DNA of 64,000 nucleotides from Larix kaempferi (Eukaryota > Streptophyta > Pinopsida > Pinales > Pinaceae): positions 4,338,501 through 4,402,500 of the forward strand of contig BSBM01000461.1 of assembly GCA_027924585.1 (NCBI GenBank), given 5' to 3'. The position numbers and the translations under genes are program-made. The notes below the pieces were generated by a model. That model was not told the origin of the DNA. It worked only from the letters and a program-made list of their open reading frames with translations, and ran no database searches. Position 1 is the stretch's first letter. Every line of letters starts with the position of its first letter. Of the stretch, positions 46,009-57,606 are shown piece by piece.

Positions 46009-47463
46009 ATGGTTAACTCGGATGCTATTTTACAAATGCGGGAAAGAAATTATACCCCGGATTCACAAAATAAGGATATTCCTGAATCTTCCACTCCTCT
46101 CCACATACCTGTGGATTCACTGCCCAATATCCTAAAAGGTGTCTTGAAACGGGCTTCTCACAATCCCAATGCACGGGCTCCTGCCAACTACAATGTAGTT
46201 GAAGATCTAGCCCAGACCCCTTGTGCCATGTCCACCTTAGACATTTTGCAAAGTTGTCCATTACAACGAAATGCACTTATGGCAGCGATTGGAAGTATGG
46301 AATCATCCAACATGACTACGCATTTTGATATGTCTGATATCAAATACCGGTTGTCGTACCACGTCGCTCTTCAGATAGAGGTAGTTCATGGTCCTACCAC
46401 CATTGGACGAGCTGTCGTAGATGAGGGCGCGTCTACGTGCGTAATGTCGATTTCTTGTTGGAAAGCCTTGGGTTCTCCAGAGTTAGCCCCCTCTAACACA
46501 CTACTTACTACATTTGATGGCAGAACCTTCTGTCCACATGGATTCTTTCCATCATTTGATGTCACACTTGTCAGTAAGACAGTTGCTATAGAGATTGAAG
46601 TTCTGGATGCTTCGCTTGATTACAATATGTTGTTAGGCAAGAGCTGTACATATACCATGCGAGCTATTCCATCGGCAATTTTTTGAGTTGTAATGTTCCC
46701 TCACGAAGGTAAGATCATAACGGTCGATCAGCTTTCGTTCTCTCGGTGAAACAACCAAACTTCATTGGAATCCACAATTCCTTTAGTTGATCAATCTACC
46801 CTAGAAAGCGAGAGTTTAGGAGTAGGGCTTTATGGGTCATTGATGGGCACTTTTGACCTACCCGCTCCCGTTCTTTTCATGCGTTTTAATGAAGGTACAT
46901 CTACTGAAACTTTCACGATCAGTTTAAGGACTGATCAGTGGATCCTTCCTACTATATCAAAACCATCAGTGCCCTTATCCACTGCAGAAGTAGCATACAT
47001 GGAAGCATAGCATGCTGCAACGGAACATATCATGACTCTGCCAGTCTCTGCTGAGTCGGATATGGACCCTGCTGCTACACGGTCAATGAACTCTACCCTC
47101 TCTCCTGATAGTTTAGACACGGTTTTGCCTTTCAACGAAACATTTTTTGAAGCTATGATAGGCCTAAGACGCCCTTGGGAACATTTATACCCCAGGACCT
47201 ATTTACTTCCTGTTCTAAACCTGATAGAGAGAGGTGAGTTCCCTTCGAGACCCAGTGAGAATGCTAATTGGTCCTCTGTCCTTTCCACTTCACAAGCTAT
47301 TTTTGCCGAAGGGAATAGGACGAGTACAATGAGAACCATCCCCATCAACATTCCCATTGAACGTGGGGTCACAGAACATATCTTTATTGGAGTAGACTAT
47401 TATCTTGATGAGATCATTCCGTACACCAATATGTTTAATGATTTTCGTGGCATCTTTGCTTGA
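46009..47463 (+). pseudogene. Gypsy E protease domain and truncated pol start
   Basis: A 225-residue frame (46,009-46,686) contains KGVLKRASHNPNAR, AQTPCAMSTLDILQ, and the retropepsin-type active site VDEGAS followed by CWKALGSPE and YNMLLGKS. The Asp is intact, unlike in gypsy A. After a stop at 46,684-46,686 and further stops near 46,750 and 47,010, the frame continues to FRGIFA, a TGA at 47,461-47,463, and SHEEILGIDPT. That motif normally introduces the reverse transcriptase (FAWSYEEMPG-like). Nothing resembling RT follows it, so the deletion boundary lies here. Confidence 0.85.
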
Positions 47464-47499
47464 TCTCATGAGGAGATTCTAGGCATCGACCCTACTTGA

Positions 47500-49529
47500 A
47501 GGAGTTGACGAGCATTCTTCCACCTTCTCTTCGAGCTCGTTAAAAACAGTAAGGAAGCTACGAGCATTCTTCCATCTCTCCTTTGAGCTTGTTAAAAACA
47601 GTAAGGAGGTCATGAGTTTACTTTTTCGAGCTCATTAAAACTTTATGAAAAAGACCTTTATAGAGTTCTTTCACACTCTTGTTAGACTTTTTAAATATGA
47701 CAAGATTGCCAGGTAGACTTGTCCTCTTCAAGCTCGTTAAAGGAATTGAAGGCCCATCTGCTTAAGTATAAGTTTAACCCTTTTCCGGACTTTTGTGGAT
47801 TACTTACGAAAAAGGAATACTCTAGTCATCCGTGGCTAGAAGAGTTCTTCTTCCATTGTTTTATACTTTTTTGGGGGAGGAGACTAGCTTTATGAAAAAG
47901 GACCTTTTGGAGCCTTCTTTAGGGTTTTCAGGCTCTTGAAACATGAAAACACCAAGCGAGTACTCACCTACTCGAGCTCGATGTGAAATCCACGAGAGGG
48001 TAAATAGAGGATTGTTTAAGTTTTTCAGACTCTATAAACAGGAAAACATCGGTGAGCATTAACCTACTTGGGCTCGATATTAAAATCCACGAGTAGGTGT
48101 ATGGAGTTATTGTTTAAGTTTTTCAGACATCTTAAAATTGAAAACACCCACGAGCAAGAACAGATCTCGGCTCGATATTAAAATCCAGATATCAGTATTA
48201 TAGAGTATTCTTCTATCTCTTCTTCGAACTCTGTAAACAATGAAGAAGGTCCCGAGTCTTCCTCCCATGGGCTCATTAAACTCTTTACATGGTTGGATAT
48301 ATTGATTTTTCATTCTTTCTTGGACTCATTAAAACAACAAGAAAGGTATTCTTTTATCTAAAAAGAATAAGGGATAAGAAGGGTATATCACATCTTGCAG
48401 TTTCAAAGGCAATTCAGTCAGTCATATCCTTGAACATAGCACCTACTTGAGTCTTTCATGTCAGTTGGGTTTTAGTTTTTTACCTTAGGGTGAACCTGAT
48501 CTTCGAGTTGTTTACTCTCCCGATTAGTTATTCTTCCCACCATATGGAGGGTTTTCTAATGTCTCCTACATTGCAGGCGTATATCACTTTCCCGTCACGT
48601 TGAAAAATGCCTAAGTCACTTTGTGTCGTGCTCATTGTTCAAGGATACATCCTGTGTCGGCCATTCTGCAGTTTATCTTGACCTCATGTGTTGGCCATCC
48701 TAGTGTCAGTCTTGTTACTTATAGTACTCCACTTCAGCTCATACCATTTGAGTGTTCCTCATGTTGGATGATGGAGGATGCCTTAAGGCCTCCCTTCCAA
48801 CGGACTTCTTCCCATCGACATCAACTCATTTTTCTCTGGGAATGAAGTTTAGAGTTTCGGTTAGTACCTTGGGGATTGCAGTCACCAGTGGCAATTTCCC
48901 TCGCTATCGAATTATGAGAATACATCAATGTCTCTTATTTGACAGGTTCCTCAAGTGTTTGACATCAAGTCCAATTATTCACACTTGTTGGATCATACTA
49001 GGTACCTTGGGCCCCATTATCATTATCGGTGGAATCCCTCGCGTTTGTTAACGGTATACATCAATGACCGGTAATCAAACGATTCCCCCCATGTTCGACT
49101 TTCAACTCATTTATTCACATGGTTAGGGTTTGTACCTTGGGTTGTTTGGATGAAGACCTTGGGATTTTGATAGCATTACCTCATTATGTTATCACCCAAG
49201 CTGTGCAAGACTGAGCCTCACTCATTTTGGCTCTCCATGAGACATAGATCCAGTTTGTTGTTATGGCTATGATCTCTCACTTTGACATGGATCCACGCTT
49301 GTATTTCAGTGGCCATGCTATATATACATCTCCTAGTTATGTATTGAAGATCATGTTGTATCATGCTACACATCTATATGATGTCAAGATTGTAATTGCT
49401 CGCTGACCTTGATCGTTATTTCAGGTACTTTTGTGACTTGGTTCTGTGGTTTCTTCCTCCTCCGCTGACTTGGAATTATAATGTATTTCGGCCATCGTTT
49501 CCCTCTGACCTCACACATTAGGGGGCATC
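47500..49529 (+). other. Gypsy E 3' noncoding region with hairpin-like motif array
   Basis: About ten variants of CTCGTTAAA, CTCATTAAA or CTCGATATTAAA occur between 47,530 and 48,340, each near GAGCATTCTTCC or CACGAG strings. Pyrimidine-rich TCTCCTTTGAGC alternates with AGTAAGGAGG, so short stems are possible. The motifs after 48,640 match those of gypsy A and fragments F1-F4. The polypurine tract TTAGGGGGCA is at 49,518-49,527. Confidence 0.65.
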
Positions 49530-50546
49530 TAATATAGGTCAAATCTGCACTTCTCTGTCTGTGATCACATTAAGCTGTCGATCACACAAAAAGACAACAT
49601 GGATTGAAGAGCAAGATTTCCCTAGATGATACATGGACTTGGTTTGCTCCTCAACAGCTGACAAAACCCTATTTTAACCTACCTTTTTACATGTGCGCTA
49701 CCCTATAGGCATGATAGTAGCGCATTTCTTGAAGTGTGCCCTACTCTACAGGGATAATAGTAGCGCACACCTGCTAGTATGCCCTACTTTACTTAAGAAA
49801 ACTAGCGCACACCTTAAAAAATCTTGCAAATGCTGGTTATAAAGCAGTGAAGTTGCATATTGTGCACTATTCTACTGTGAAATACTCGCGCACATCTTAA
49901 AATGTAATAAAAAATATATTAATTTGACGAATTGGGATTAGTTGAAGTTGGTTTTGCAACTTCCCCAACTTCCCAATCAAACTACCTTTCGATCCAAACT
50001 GCCTACCTTGTCCCATAAATACAAGGGGGATAGATGAGAGAAGGAAAGAGAAACTGTGAATTAAGGGTTGTTATGCTGGAGGAATTCCAAGTTGGTGTGA
50101 AGAGCAAGAGCCCAGGATCCGGTTGCACAAGCACTATGAATGTTGAGGTATAATTGTATTGATTATTTGCTTTTTGACAATAAAGGTGGAAATACCCTTC
50201 CCGTCCCAATCAAATGTCTAATGGATTGCATATTTGTTTGGATTAAATGCTTGATTGTATTTGATGTTTAAATTGTATTTCAACTTCATCATAGTTATAT
50301 CAGTCAAGATACATTGAGGAAGGTATCTATTGTATTGCAGGTTCTTCAAACGAAAGATCAAGTGGAGGATAGATCGAAGGAGCAAGCGAAAGCTAGGATC
50401 GAACGTCGTCAATAAGGTATGCCTTCAAGAACCTTGATCTCTTTCCTTTTGTAGAAGCCTATGTGATATGATTAATGTATTTACCTGTCACCCCAGAAGT
50501 TGGTAGTATCCCTCTCCTCAATATAGGGTATAATTCCTGAACAACA
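49530..50546 (+). repeat. Gypsy E 3' LTR
   Basis: About 1,017 bp, partner of 36,689-37,704. Its first bases are TAATATAGG instead of TGTTATATG, so the TG start has mutated. It ends GAACAACA, followed by the AGCAC duplication. Confidence 0.88.
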
Positions 50547-50551
50547 AGCAC

Positions 50552-50982
50552 TAATACAAAGATCATAAAGATGAAACCCCAAAATATAGATGTCTCCAGC
50601 AGCTACTCCTCCTCCACTTGTGCGCACTCCTTTCTCTCAACTATGCGAGTTGGATGTGTGAGTGAATGAGCAAATAAAGTGGTGCAACCACTCTATTTTT
50701 ACTATAACTTGACCTGCCTTTTACCCTAACCGGGCCGACCCCTTAGGGGATTCTAATAACCCTTCCACTTAACTCATATTGGGCCAACCCCTCTAAGGTG
50801 GTCTAATAACCCATCAAATATAAGTTACGACACTTACAATATAACTTGCGACACTTTCAAATACAAATGACGACACTTCTGATCGGAGGAATAAGACATC
50901 TCCATCAGGGATACAATAAAGTAAAAATGTAATACATATGATATACAAGTGAATATCTTCCGAAGTTACAAATACATCAACA
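50552..50982 (-). repeat. Copia C 3' LTR, main part
   Basis: Continues the LTR after the gypsy E insertion and ends AATACATCAACA at 50,982 (TGTTGATGTATT on the minus strand). Compared with the 5' LTR it has an extra block of about 25 bp (GACACTTACAATATAACTTGC), a local duplication. Confidence 0.9.
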
Positions 50983-51659
50983 CTCCCTCTTAACTAGGAA
51001 GGTATTCTCTTGACACTGGTCATCAATACATATAGGCACAAGTCTTCAATACTGGAGCTGGATCATTGTCACTATTGTTGTACTTGTCATCTCGATCACT
51101 GGTGCTATCTCTCAATTCTTCTCGTCATAGGAAGTTCTACAGAGCCAACCCTTTTTCATGTTGGATGTAGGCCTAGCCTCCATGTAGGTCTTCATCATAT
51201 ATGTGAGCATCCCATCTAGTGGAATCTCAGGACTGATTATATGCATCTACAAAACCTGAAAAGAGCATCCCAGGACTGATTACGAGCTACTACTCAACCT
51301 ACAAGATCTCCCGGGTTTGATTACATGCGGACACGAAAACCTCTAAAGATCATCCCGGGACTGATTACGTGCCAAGAACAACCTGCAAGATCTCCCAAGG
51401 ACCTATTACATGCTACTGCACAACCTGCAAGATATCCATGGCCACAAAGCATCATACGGATGCTCATGATCATATGGATCATCATCACTCATGGTGCATC
51501 ATACGGACTCACATGATCATACAGATCATCATCATATGGAGCATCATACAGATGCTCATCACACAGCACTTACATCCACAACCATGGGGAGGACCCGCCT
51601 GTCACCATGCTAGGAAGGGCTCTTTCATTTGTGTCTCGTCACTTCCTCCTGGAAGTATC
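50983..51659 (-). other. Copia C 3' noncoding region with short repeats
   Basis: Holds the polypurine tract next to the LTR, then degenerate repeats: CATCCC(A/G)GGACTGATTAC with ACCTGCAAGATCTCCC-type blocks (51,260-51,440) and CATACGGA or CATACAGA with GATCATCATCA (51,450-51,580). No coding sense. Confidence 0.6.
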
Positions 51660-53034
51660 TTAGATCTGAAGAACACCAATCCTCTCTCTAAAGTACTCAA
51701 ACTTCACCCTGGCTAGTGGCTTGGTCAACACATATTCAATCTGCTCTTCCATCACAACATACAGGAGCTTCACTGCTCCTCTCTGTACCATATCCCTGAT
51801 ATAGTGATACTTGATCTCGATATGCTTCGACTTGTCATGGAACATCGGGTTCTCAGACAACTTCACACAACTCTGGTTGTCACAGAAGATACAAGTAGCA
51901 TCCAATTGGAGATCAAATAAATATGATAGTAGCTTCCTTAGCCATACTACCTCACAACTAGCCAAACAAGCTGCTACATACTCTGCTTCAGCTGTACTCA
52001 GTGCTACGCAGGATTGCTTCCTACTAAACCAAGAGATCACACCTGAACCCACACTGAAGCAGTACCCCGAATTTCTCTTCCTATCTACAGCACTGGCGGC
52101 CCAATCTGAATCAACATAACACTCCCAATCTGAATCAACATAACCCTCCAGGTTAAAATTTTGATTCGCATCATACTTGAGCCCATAATCAACCGTACCC
52201 TTCAGGTACGTCAGAATATGCTTTATAGAAATCAAGTGAACATGTCTAGGATCCGTCAGGAACTGGCTCAATGTGTTCACAGCAAAGAAAATATCTGGTC
52301 TCATGTTCTTCAGGTAGATCAAGGACCTAATCATCTGACAATGCATCGTGGCATCAACCGACTCTGATGAAGCATCACTCAATAGCTTCAGGTTCAATGC
52401 CATAGGTGTGGCCATGGCCTTGCAGTCCATCATCCCGAACCGCTTCAGGATCTCTATTGCGTACTTCCCTTGTCCAAAGAAGATTCCATCTGCACTCTTC
52501 CACACCTCCATGCCTAGAAAGTAATGCATCATACCCAGTCCTTCATCTCGAACTCGGAAGCAAGTTTCCTCTTCGTATCAGCAATCAACCCATTCTCACC
52601 TGTCACAAACAGGTCATCTACATACAACAGGAGTATCATTGGATTTCCTTCCTCAACCTTGTCGTAAAGGTTGGAATCCGCTTTACTCTTGGTAAATCCC
52701 AAACTGGTCAGGAAACTGTTTATCTTGCCGTACCATGTCTTAGGTGCTTGTTTCAAACAATACAAGGATTTCTTTAATTTGCACACATGTGACTCCCTGT
52801 CATGTGTCTCAAAACCGAGTGGCTACTCCACATACACTTCTTCTTCGACTACACTATCCCTTCTTTTTGGGAGAAGACGCGAGCCACAAATATTGCCTTG
52901 TATTTCTCTATGCTACCATCTACAGCATGCTTGATCTTGTAGATCCACTTGGAAGTCACAAAAGACTTCCCTTCTGGTCTCGGGACCACATCCCAAACAT
53001 GATTCTTCATGATCGACTTGTACTCCTCAATCAT
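51660..53034 (-). pseudogene. Copia C reverse transcriptase-RNase H, damaged
   Basis: On the minus strand the RT starts with NHVWDVVPRPEGK and VTSKWIYKIKH (53,034-52,849). It then skips the block holding the first catalytic Asp (the DVKTAFLNG region is missing between about 52,860 and 52,840) and resumes with THDRESHVCKLKKSLY, LKQAPKTWYG and the YVDD box (52,786-52,529). The RNase H domain (52,532-51,660) looks intact, with MMHYFLGMEV, CVALSTAEAEYVA, CDNQSCVKL and HIEIKYHYIRD. A TAG lies in the frame near 52,825. Because an active-site Asp is missing, this RT cannot be active. Upstream, integrase and protease were not found. Confidence 0.88.
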
Positions 53035-53795
53035 GGCATCCTTCCATTACTACATCCCTGATCCTGGGAACTTCAGATTCTTCAATATCTTCAATAGGTA
53101 GTTTTCTTGAACTTCGTTGCTGGAACAAATGTCGTTGTCCGTCTTTTGTAGGTGATTGTACACGATCTTTCCTACAATTCAAATTCAATTGCATGATTAG
53201 AAACTTCTCATAGTTTTCAGAACAAAATCTTACACATAAGGACAGATGTCATACAATCATGCAATTATCTTAGCCAATGCTTCAATACAACATTCATCCA
53301 TATCCCGTATTCATAGGGTAACTTTCTAGATGCCTTCCATCTCTACCAGAACATTGTTAAGAGTGTGCACTACTCACAACATGTTAGCAAAGAGGTTTCA
53401 ATCTAGATAAGTAGCAATGGAGTGTTGTACAGTACCATAGGCCACTTACCCATTACTATATTAGTAGTATCTTGTTCATTAAAGCAACTTTTCTAAAATG
53501 CATAATATACATCTTAAATCTAGGAACATAAGTATGTACATGACTGAACAATGCCATTTAAGTAATCTTATATACAAGAAATGACAATTCAAATACTTAT
53601 CTTTGTTTGGTTGTTGGGTGGACTCCCTCTCAATCTTTGCTTCCTTGCAGGAACTACTAGAGTCTCTGATAGTGTGCACCTTAACCAATGTTGAAAATGG
53701 ATGAGAGGTTCTTCCATAGATTATTTGTTTTCCGGAGTCCAACTCCGCAGTAGCTTCTTCTACTCCTTTCATGTAAAACTTCATTACAATACATA
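53035..53795 (-). other. Unassigned interval between copia C gag and RT
   Basis: A full copia would have about 2 kb of protease and integrase here. Only 0.76 kb is present, and neither the D(S/T)GA protease motif nor the integrase DDE motifs are visible. A 101-codon minus-strand frame (53,784-53,479) matches nothing I know. It may be deletion filler or captured sequence. Confidence 0.5.
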
Positions 53796-54695
53796 TTATT
53801 CATCACTTGAAGAATCTTCACTGTCTTCCCTGGTTCTCTTCCTTGGAGGTTCATCATCCTCTACAGTGTGAGCATGATGTATTCTCTTGTTGTTCTTCTT
53901 CATGTGGAAGTTGCTTTTGTTCCTGGGACAATCTCTGGAATAGTGTCCCTTCTCATCACAAGTATAACATCGAATGCGGGAAAGATATCTCATGGATCCT
54001 CCAAAGTTCTCCCTCCGATTCTGGTGGTGGTATTTACCCTTCTTGTGATGAGGATGCTCCCTCTTGTGGTTATTCTTCTTGGTGTGTGCTGTGAGAGCCT
54101 GGTCTTCATTATCCATCTTTTCTTCTTGGGATACAAGTCTAGCTTCTTCTTGTGGGCATTCCTCCTACAGTCTACTGAAAGAAATCAATTTCTTTCTTGC
54201 ATAGATTCCTTGGATGAAGGAGTCCGATGACGTAGGTAGGCCACTCAAAGTGGTCATCACAATTTCTCCATTCTCCACCACTTCATCCACATCTTCAAGT
54301 TTTTCTTTGATTTGAGAGACCCTAGTAAAGTAGGATTGGATGGTCTCTTCATTCTGGATCTTTACACTCTTCAATTGGTTCCGCAATGCCATATTTCAAT
54401 TTATATTCTTTCCTTCAAACAGCTTGGTCAAGGAATCAAACATATCCTTGGGTGTCTTTATAGAAGACACATGTGGTATGAGATGGTCTTTGATAGAATC
54501 TGCAATGATCCTCTTGGCCTTGATCAAGTTCTTCTTATGTAAGGCCTTAGCCTCATCTCCCTTTGGAACTGGAACTTCTTCACTTATGTAGGTGTCCAAT
54601 TCATTCTCTTCTAGGATTAACCCAATCCTATACTTCCATGCTCGGAAGTTATCAGCCCCTTCAAGCTTATCCCCAAGATTGGTGTGGTGAGACAT
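53796..54695 (-). pseudogene. Copia C gag, two premature stops
   Basis: ATG at 54,695 begins MSHHTNLGDKLEGADNF, a copia-type gag N-terminus, followed by NFRAWKYRIGLILEE and a UBN2-type region (SYFTRVSQIKEKLED, VMTTLSGLP). TGA near 54,395 and TAG near 54,163 interrupt the frame. The zinc knuckle CYTCDEKGHYSRDC (C-x2-C-x4-H-x4-C) follows, then an acidic tail EDSEDSSSDE before the stop at 53,796. The frame is otherwise long and ordered, so inactivation is not old. Confidence 0.88.
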
Positions 54696-55765
54696 ATTTT
54701 AAAGAGTACTTCAAATGGAAATAGAAAATTTTTAGGTCTTACCACTTTGATTTGCTAAAACTGGATCTGGAGCTAGCTAGGGTTTGACAGAGAAACCCTA
54801 AAATCCAAACTTGGAATTTCAAACTTCTGTCTAGACAGAGAGATGCAATTTATTGAGGCGAGCAAGCTGGTGTGCTCATATTTTGAAAACTCCAAAAAGG
54901 ACCTACGAATTTTGGATCTGCAACTTCTGTCAAAATCTGGTTTTCTAGTCAAAAAGTCAAATTAGGGTTTGACTTTCCCCGAGATTCACCCAACCAAAAA
55001 GTTCGATCTTGGTCTCTAAATTTTGATTTTGCTGAGGAGAGAAATCCTATGCTGAGAGCACTCCAAAATTCCACTTCTGTCAAAATCCCTAATTTCCCGC
55101 AGTAGTGACAAGCCAAAAATGAAAATGCTCTGAATCCAATTCTGTTTTGACAAAAATATATGCCATATTGTTTCTGGTGCATCTATGAAATTTCGGATCC
55201 TCAGGGTCTGAAACTTCGACCTGTGGTAGACTGACCTGTCATATTTCCAACCCCACATATATGAGCTTCAATGGATTCTCCATGAGAGAGATATGCTAAG
55301 TGTCGCAACATGACCTGTTTATGGGATGAAACAACATAACGAACCTTTACGGAGCACCACGTGTCACTGTTTCAAATGCGGCCTCTGAAACTCGGACCTG
55401 TGAAACTATAGTCTATGCCCTAACTTTTACTTTTTATGGAATTCCATTTGGATCTTCCTATCCTGATATATGACCTTTGTGCCTAGGTCACCTGTTTAGG
55501 GATGCATTCTGGAAGAGGCCAAAACCCTAACTTGTACGGATCATATCTCACAAAGTAAAACAAATCTAAGGCTGAAATTTGTTTACAGGGTACATCCGTG
55601 TCTGATATTCGGCCTCTAAAAATTTCAGATCCTGAACCTTCTCTAAAATGGATTTATAGATAAAGTTCCACGATGACTAGTTTTTACTATACCAAGCCTT
55701 AGCTTCCAATTTGTCGCAAGTGAAACAAGTGTCGTAAATGTCATACAATGCCTTCCTTCAGGCTA
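54696..55765 (-). other. Copia C 5' leader
   Basis: Between the primer site and gag ATG, about 1.07 kb. It shows recurring short blocks (TGAAACTTCGGACCTG-like on the minus strand, GGCCTCTGAAACT on the plus strand). No coding frame of note. Confidence 0.5.
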
Positions 55766-55777
55766 GCTTTGATACCA
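55766..55777 (-). promoter_or_regulatory. Primer binding site of copia C
   Basis: TGGTATCAAAGC on the minus strand, directly after the LTR end; the initiator tRNA-Met type with one substitution. Confidence 0.85.
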
Positions 55778-56349
55778 TGTTAGTTTTACATCATTTAATT
55801 CAATATGATCAAGGATCTTAACTGAGATAACAACATGTACCACATATCAAACACAAGAGACAAGAGATACAAACCATTTCACCGAGGAAAACCATAAAGG
55901 TGAAAAACCCTGCAACTTCCTCAAAGATAGAATAAACACCAATACAAAGATCACAAATATGAAACCCCAAAATATAGATGTCTCTAGCAGCTACTCCTCC
56001 TCCACTTGTGTGCACTCCTCTCTCTCAACTATGTGAGTTGGATGTGTGAGTGAATGAGCAAATAGAGTGGTGCAACCACTCTATTTATACTTTAACTTGA
56101 CCTTCCTTTTACCCTAACTGGGCCGACCCATTAGGGGAGTCTAATAACCCTTTCACTTAACTTATACTGGGTCGACCCCTCTAAGGTGGTCTAATAACCC
56201 ATCAAATATAAGTTACGACACTTGCAAATACAAATGACGACACTTCCCATCGGAGGAATAAGACATATTCGTTAGGGATACAATAAAGTACAAATGTAAT
56301 ACATACAATATACAAGTGAATATCTTCCAAAGTTACAAATACATCAACA
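55778..56349 (-). repeat. Copia C 5' LTR
   Basis: 572 bp on the minus strand from TGTTGATGTATTT to ACTAACA. A TATA box (TATAAATA, minus strand, 56,082-56,089) sits about 260 bp from the start. GGTTATTAGA and GGTCGGCCC blocks resemble the LTR of element H at 294-792. Confidence 0.9.
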
Positions 56350-56713
56350 TATAAAACATGATATAACATTTATAACAATTAACCCTAGCCACCCATGCAT
56401 GGCCAATTTTAATCTCTAAGGATGGTGCACTTTATAAACTTAGGCACAAAAGCACATGTCTTGAGTGATCTAAGCCTAGTTACATCCTATCATCTATTGC
56501 ATGATCATTATTAATATAAATCCACACTTGATCACTTAGGTTTAATTAGTGTCCAAGTTTCACTGGCCATTGAGCTTGTGCATGCAAGTAACCCTAATTT
56601 TGGTTACTTATCTATGAAGGATTTCATCTCAATTATCAAACACTTCTAAAACTCATTCTTTGGTGTATTCTTTTGAGCATTCAGTGATTAAGAAATACTA
56701 CTTAGCTTAGCTC
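56350..56713. other. Duplicated spacer, copy 2, with hAT footprint-like site
   Basis: After the TATAA duplication, the sequence ATATAAAA-CATG-ATATAACA (the first base supplied by the left flank at 36,521) stands where copy 1 has hAT-1. The rest matches 6,011-6,356. No gene. Confidence 0.6.
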
Positions 56714-57606
56714 TTTTACTAGAATTCTCTCTTCAATTCTATGCAATTAGATTAAAGTATCATCTTTGATGGGATATCGTTCTTAGGTTATTGAAGACTA
56801 TGTTACTCTAATACCTTGTTCTTATATTATATGGTTTCCTAACTGCATTATTACTTCATTTATCTTACTAATCCATTGGTTCAAAATATCACAGGACCCA
56901 CCAATCAAAGAACTCATCATTGCAAGCGTTGAACACTTTCCTACCTCCAAGCTTATACATCATTTTCACCCATTGCACCATATGGAGATCCCTATAGTTC
57001 GTTGGTGGAAGCGTGATGCCAAGGTGCATAGCAGGGAGCCTCTCCAAGAAGAAAGAGCATAAGATTCTCCCATAGAAAAAATACTTATTCTTCCCTAATT
57101 TACAATTAGTCAATTGATATTTCATGCAGGTGAGATGTCCACTCACCCAATTAAGAACTATCACCCTCAAGCACTCAAATCCCTAATACATCTAAGCTTT
57201 AGATTCCCTATGTGGAGCTATAAATCTTGACATCCATGTGGTGATCAATAATATTATATTGATATTTAAATCAACAACATGATTGATGGGAACCTATGTA
57301 CCAATGTTTTATGTATATGGCAAGTAGTATCAATATATCTATTGTTGTGTAGTGTATGTATCACTACCTCGGCCACTACTTTTTAATGGTATAGATTCTT
57401 CTCTCCAATGCAACATTATGAGAAAATATATGTCAATAACAAGCTTCAAGACCTCATCATCCATGATGAATTCATCTTGATGAGGCTCCTAGTATGCTAC
57501 TAGAGTTTGGAGCATTTTCTTCTGATGTGCATATTTGGATATCAAAAAACCTTTAACATTCCACAATCCCAATGCACATCAATTTCCTTAGAACTATAGA
57601 GGACTT
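56714..57606. repeat. Single unit of the 882-bp repeat, copy 2
   Basis: About 893 bp, the only unit in copy 2. It carries the extra CTCTCTTCAA bases also seen in unit 3 of copy 1. The frame is described below. Confidence 0.9.
56889..57170 (-). pseudogene. Repeat-unit protein fragment, copy 2 (unknown family)
   Basis: A 93-residue frame with FFYGRILCSFFLERLPAM, LPPTNYRDLHM and FFDWWVL. Compared with the copy 1 units it differs at a small number of residues (for example R for S in FFYGRI, and P for L in ERLPAM). It opens at TTG, not ATG. The family is not known; I take it as a relic of a transposon-borne protein. Confidence 0.35.

Larger units (their letters stand above)
36689..50546 (+). mobile_element. 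Gypsy E: second gag-protease-only element, carrying unit G
   Basis: LTRs of about 1,016 bp (36,689-37,704 and about 49,530-50,546) run from TGTTATATGTC to GAACAACA. The target duplication AGCAC (36,684-36,688 and 50,547-50,551) is exact. It has an Ogre-type primer site, a long leader, gag, a retropepsin with VDEGAS, a C-terminal part that stops exactly where RT should begin, and a hairpin-rich 3' region. Without the 4,039 bp of unit G plus its duplication the length is 9,819 bp, against 9,822 for gypsy A. It lies in the 3' LTR of copia C. Confidence 0.92.
36527..56349 (-). mobile_element. Copia C, TNT1-like, split by gypsy E
   Basis: A minus-strand element with 5' LTR 55,778-56,349, a tRNA-Met primer site 55,766-55,777, gag (54,695-53,796), RT-RNase H (53,034-51,660) and a polypurine tract AGTTAAGAGGGAG (50,983-50,995 region). 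The 3' LTR is in two pieces (50,982-50,552 and 36,688-36,527). The target duplication is TATAA at 36,522-36,526 and 56,350-56,354. Without gypsy E the element is about 6.0 kb. It lacks recognisable protease and integrase domains and part of RT, so it is defective. The host site is the copia D LTR. Confidence 0.9.
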
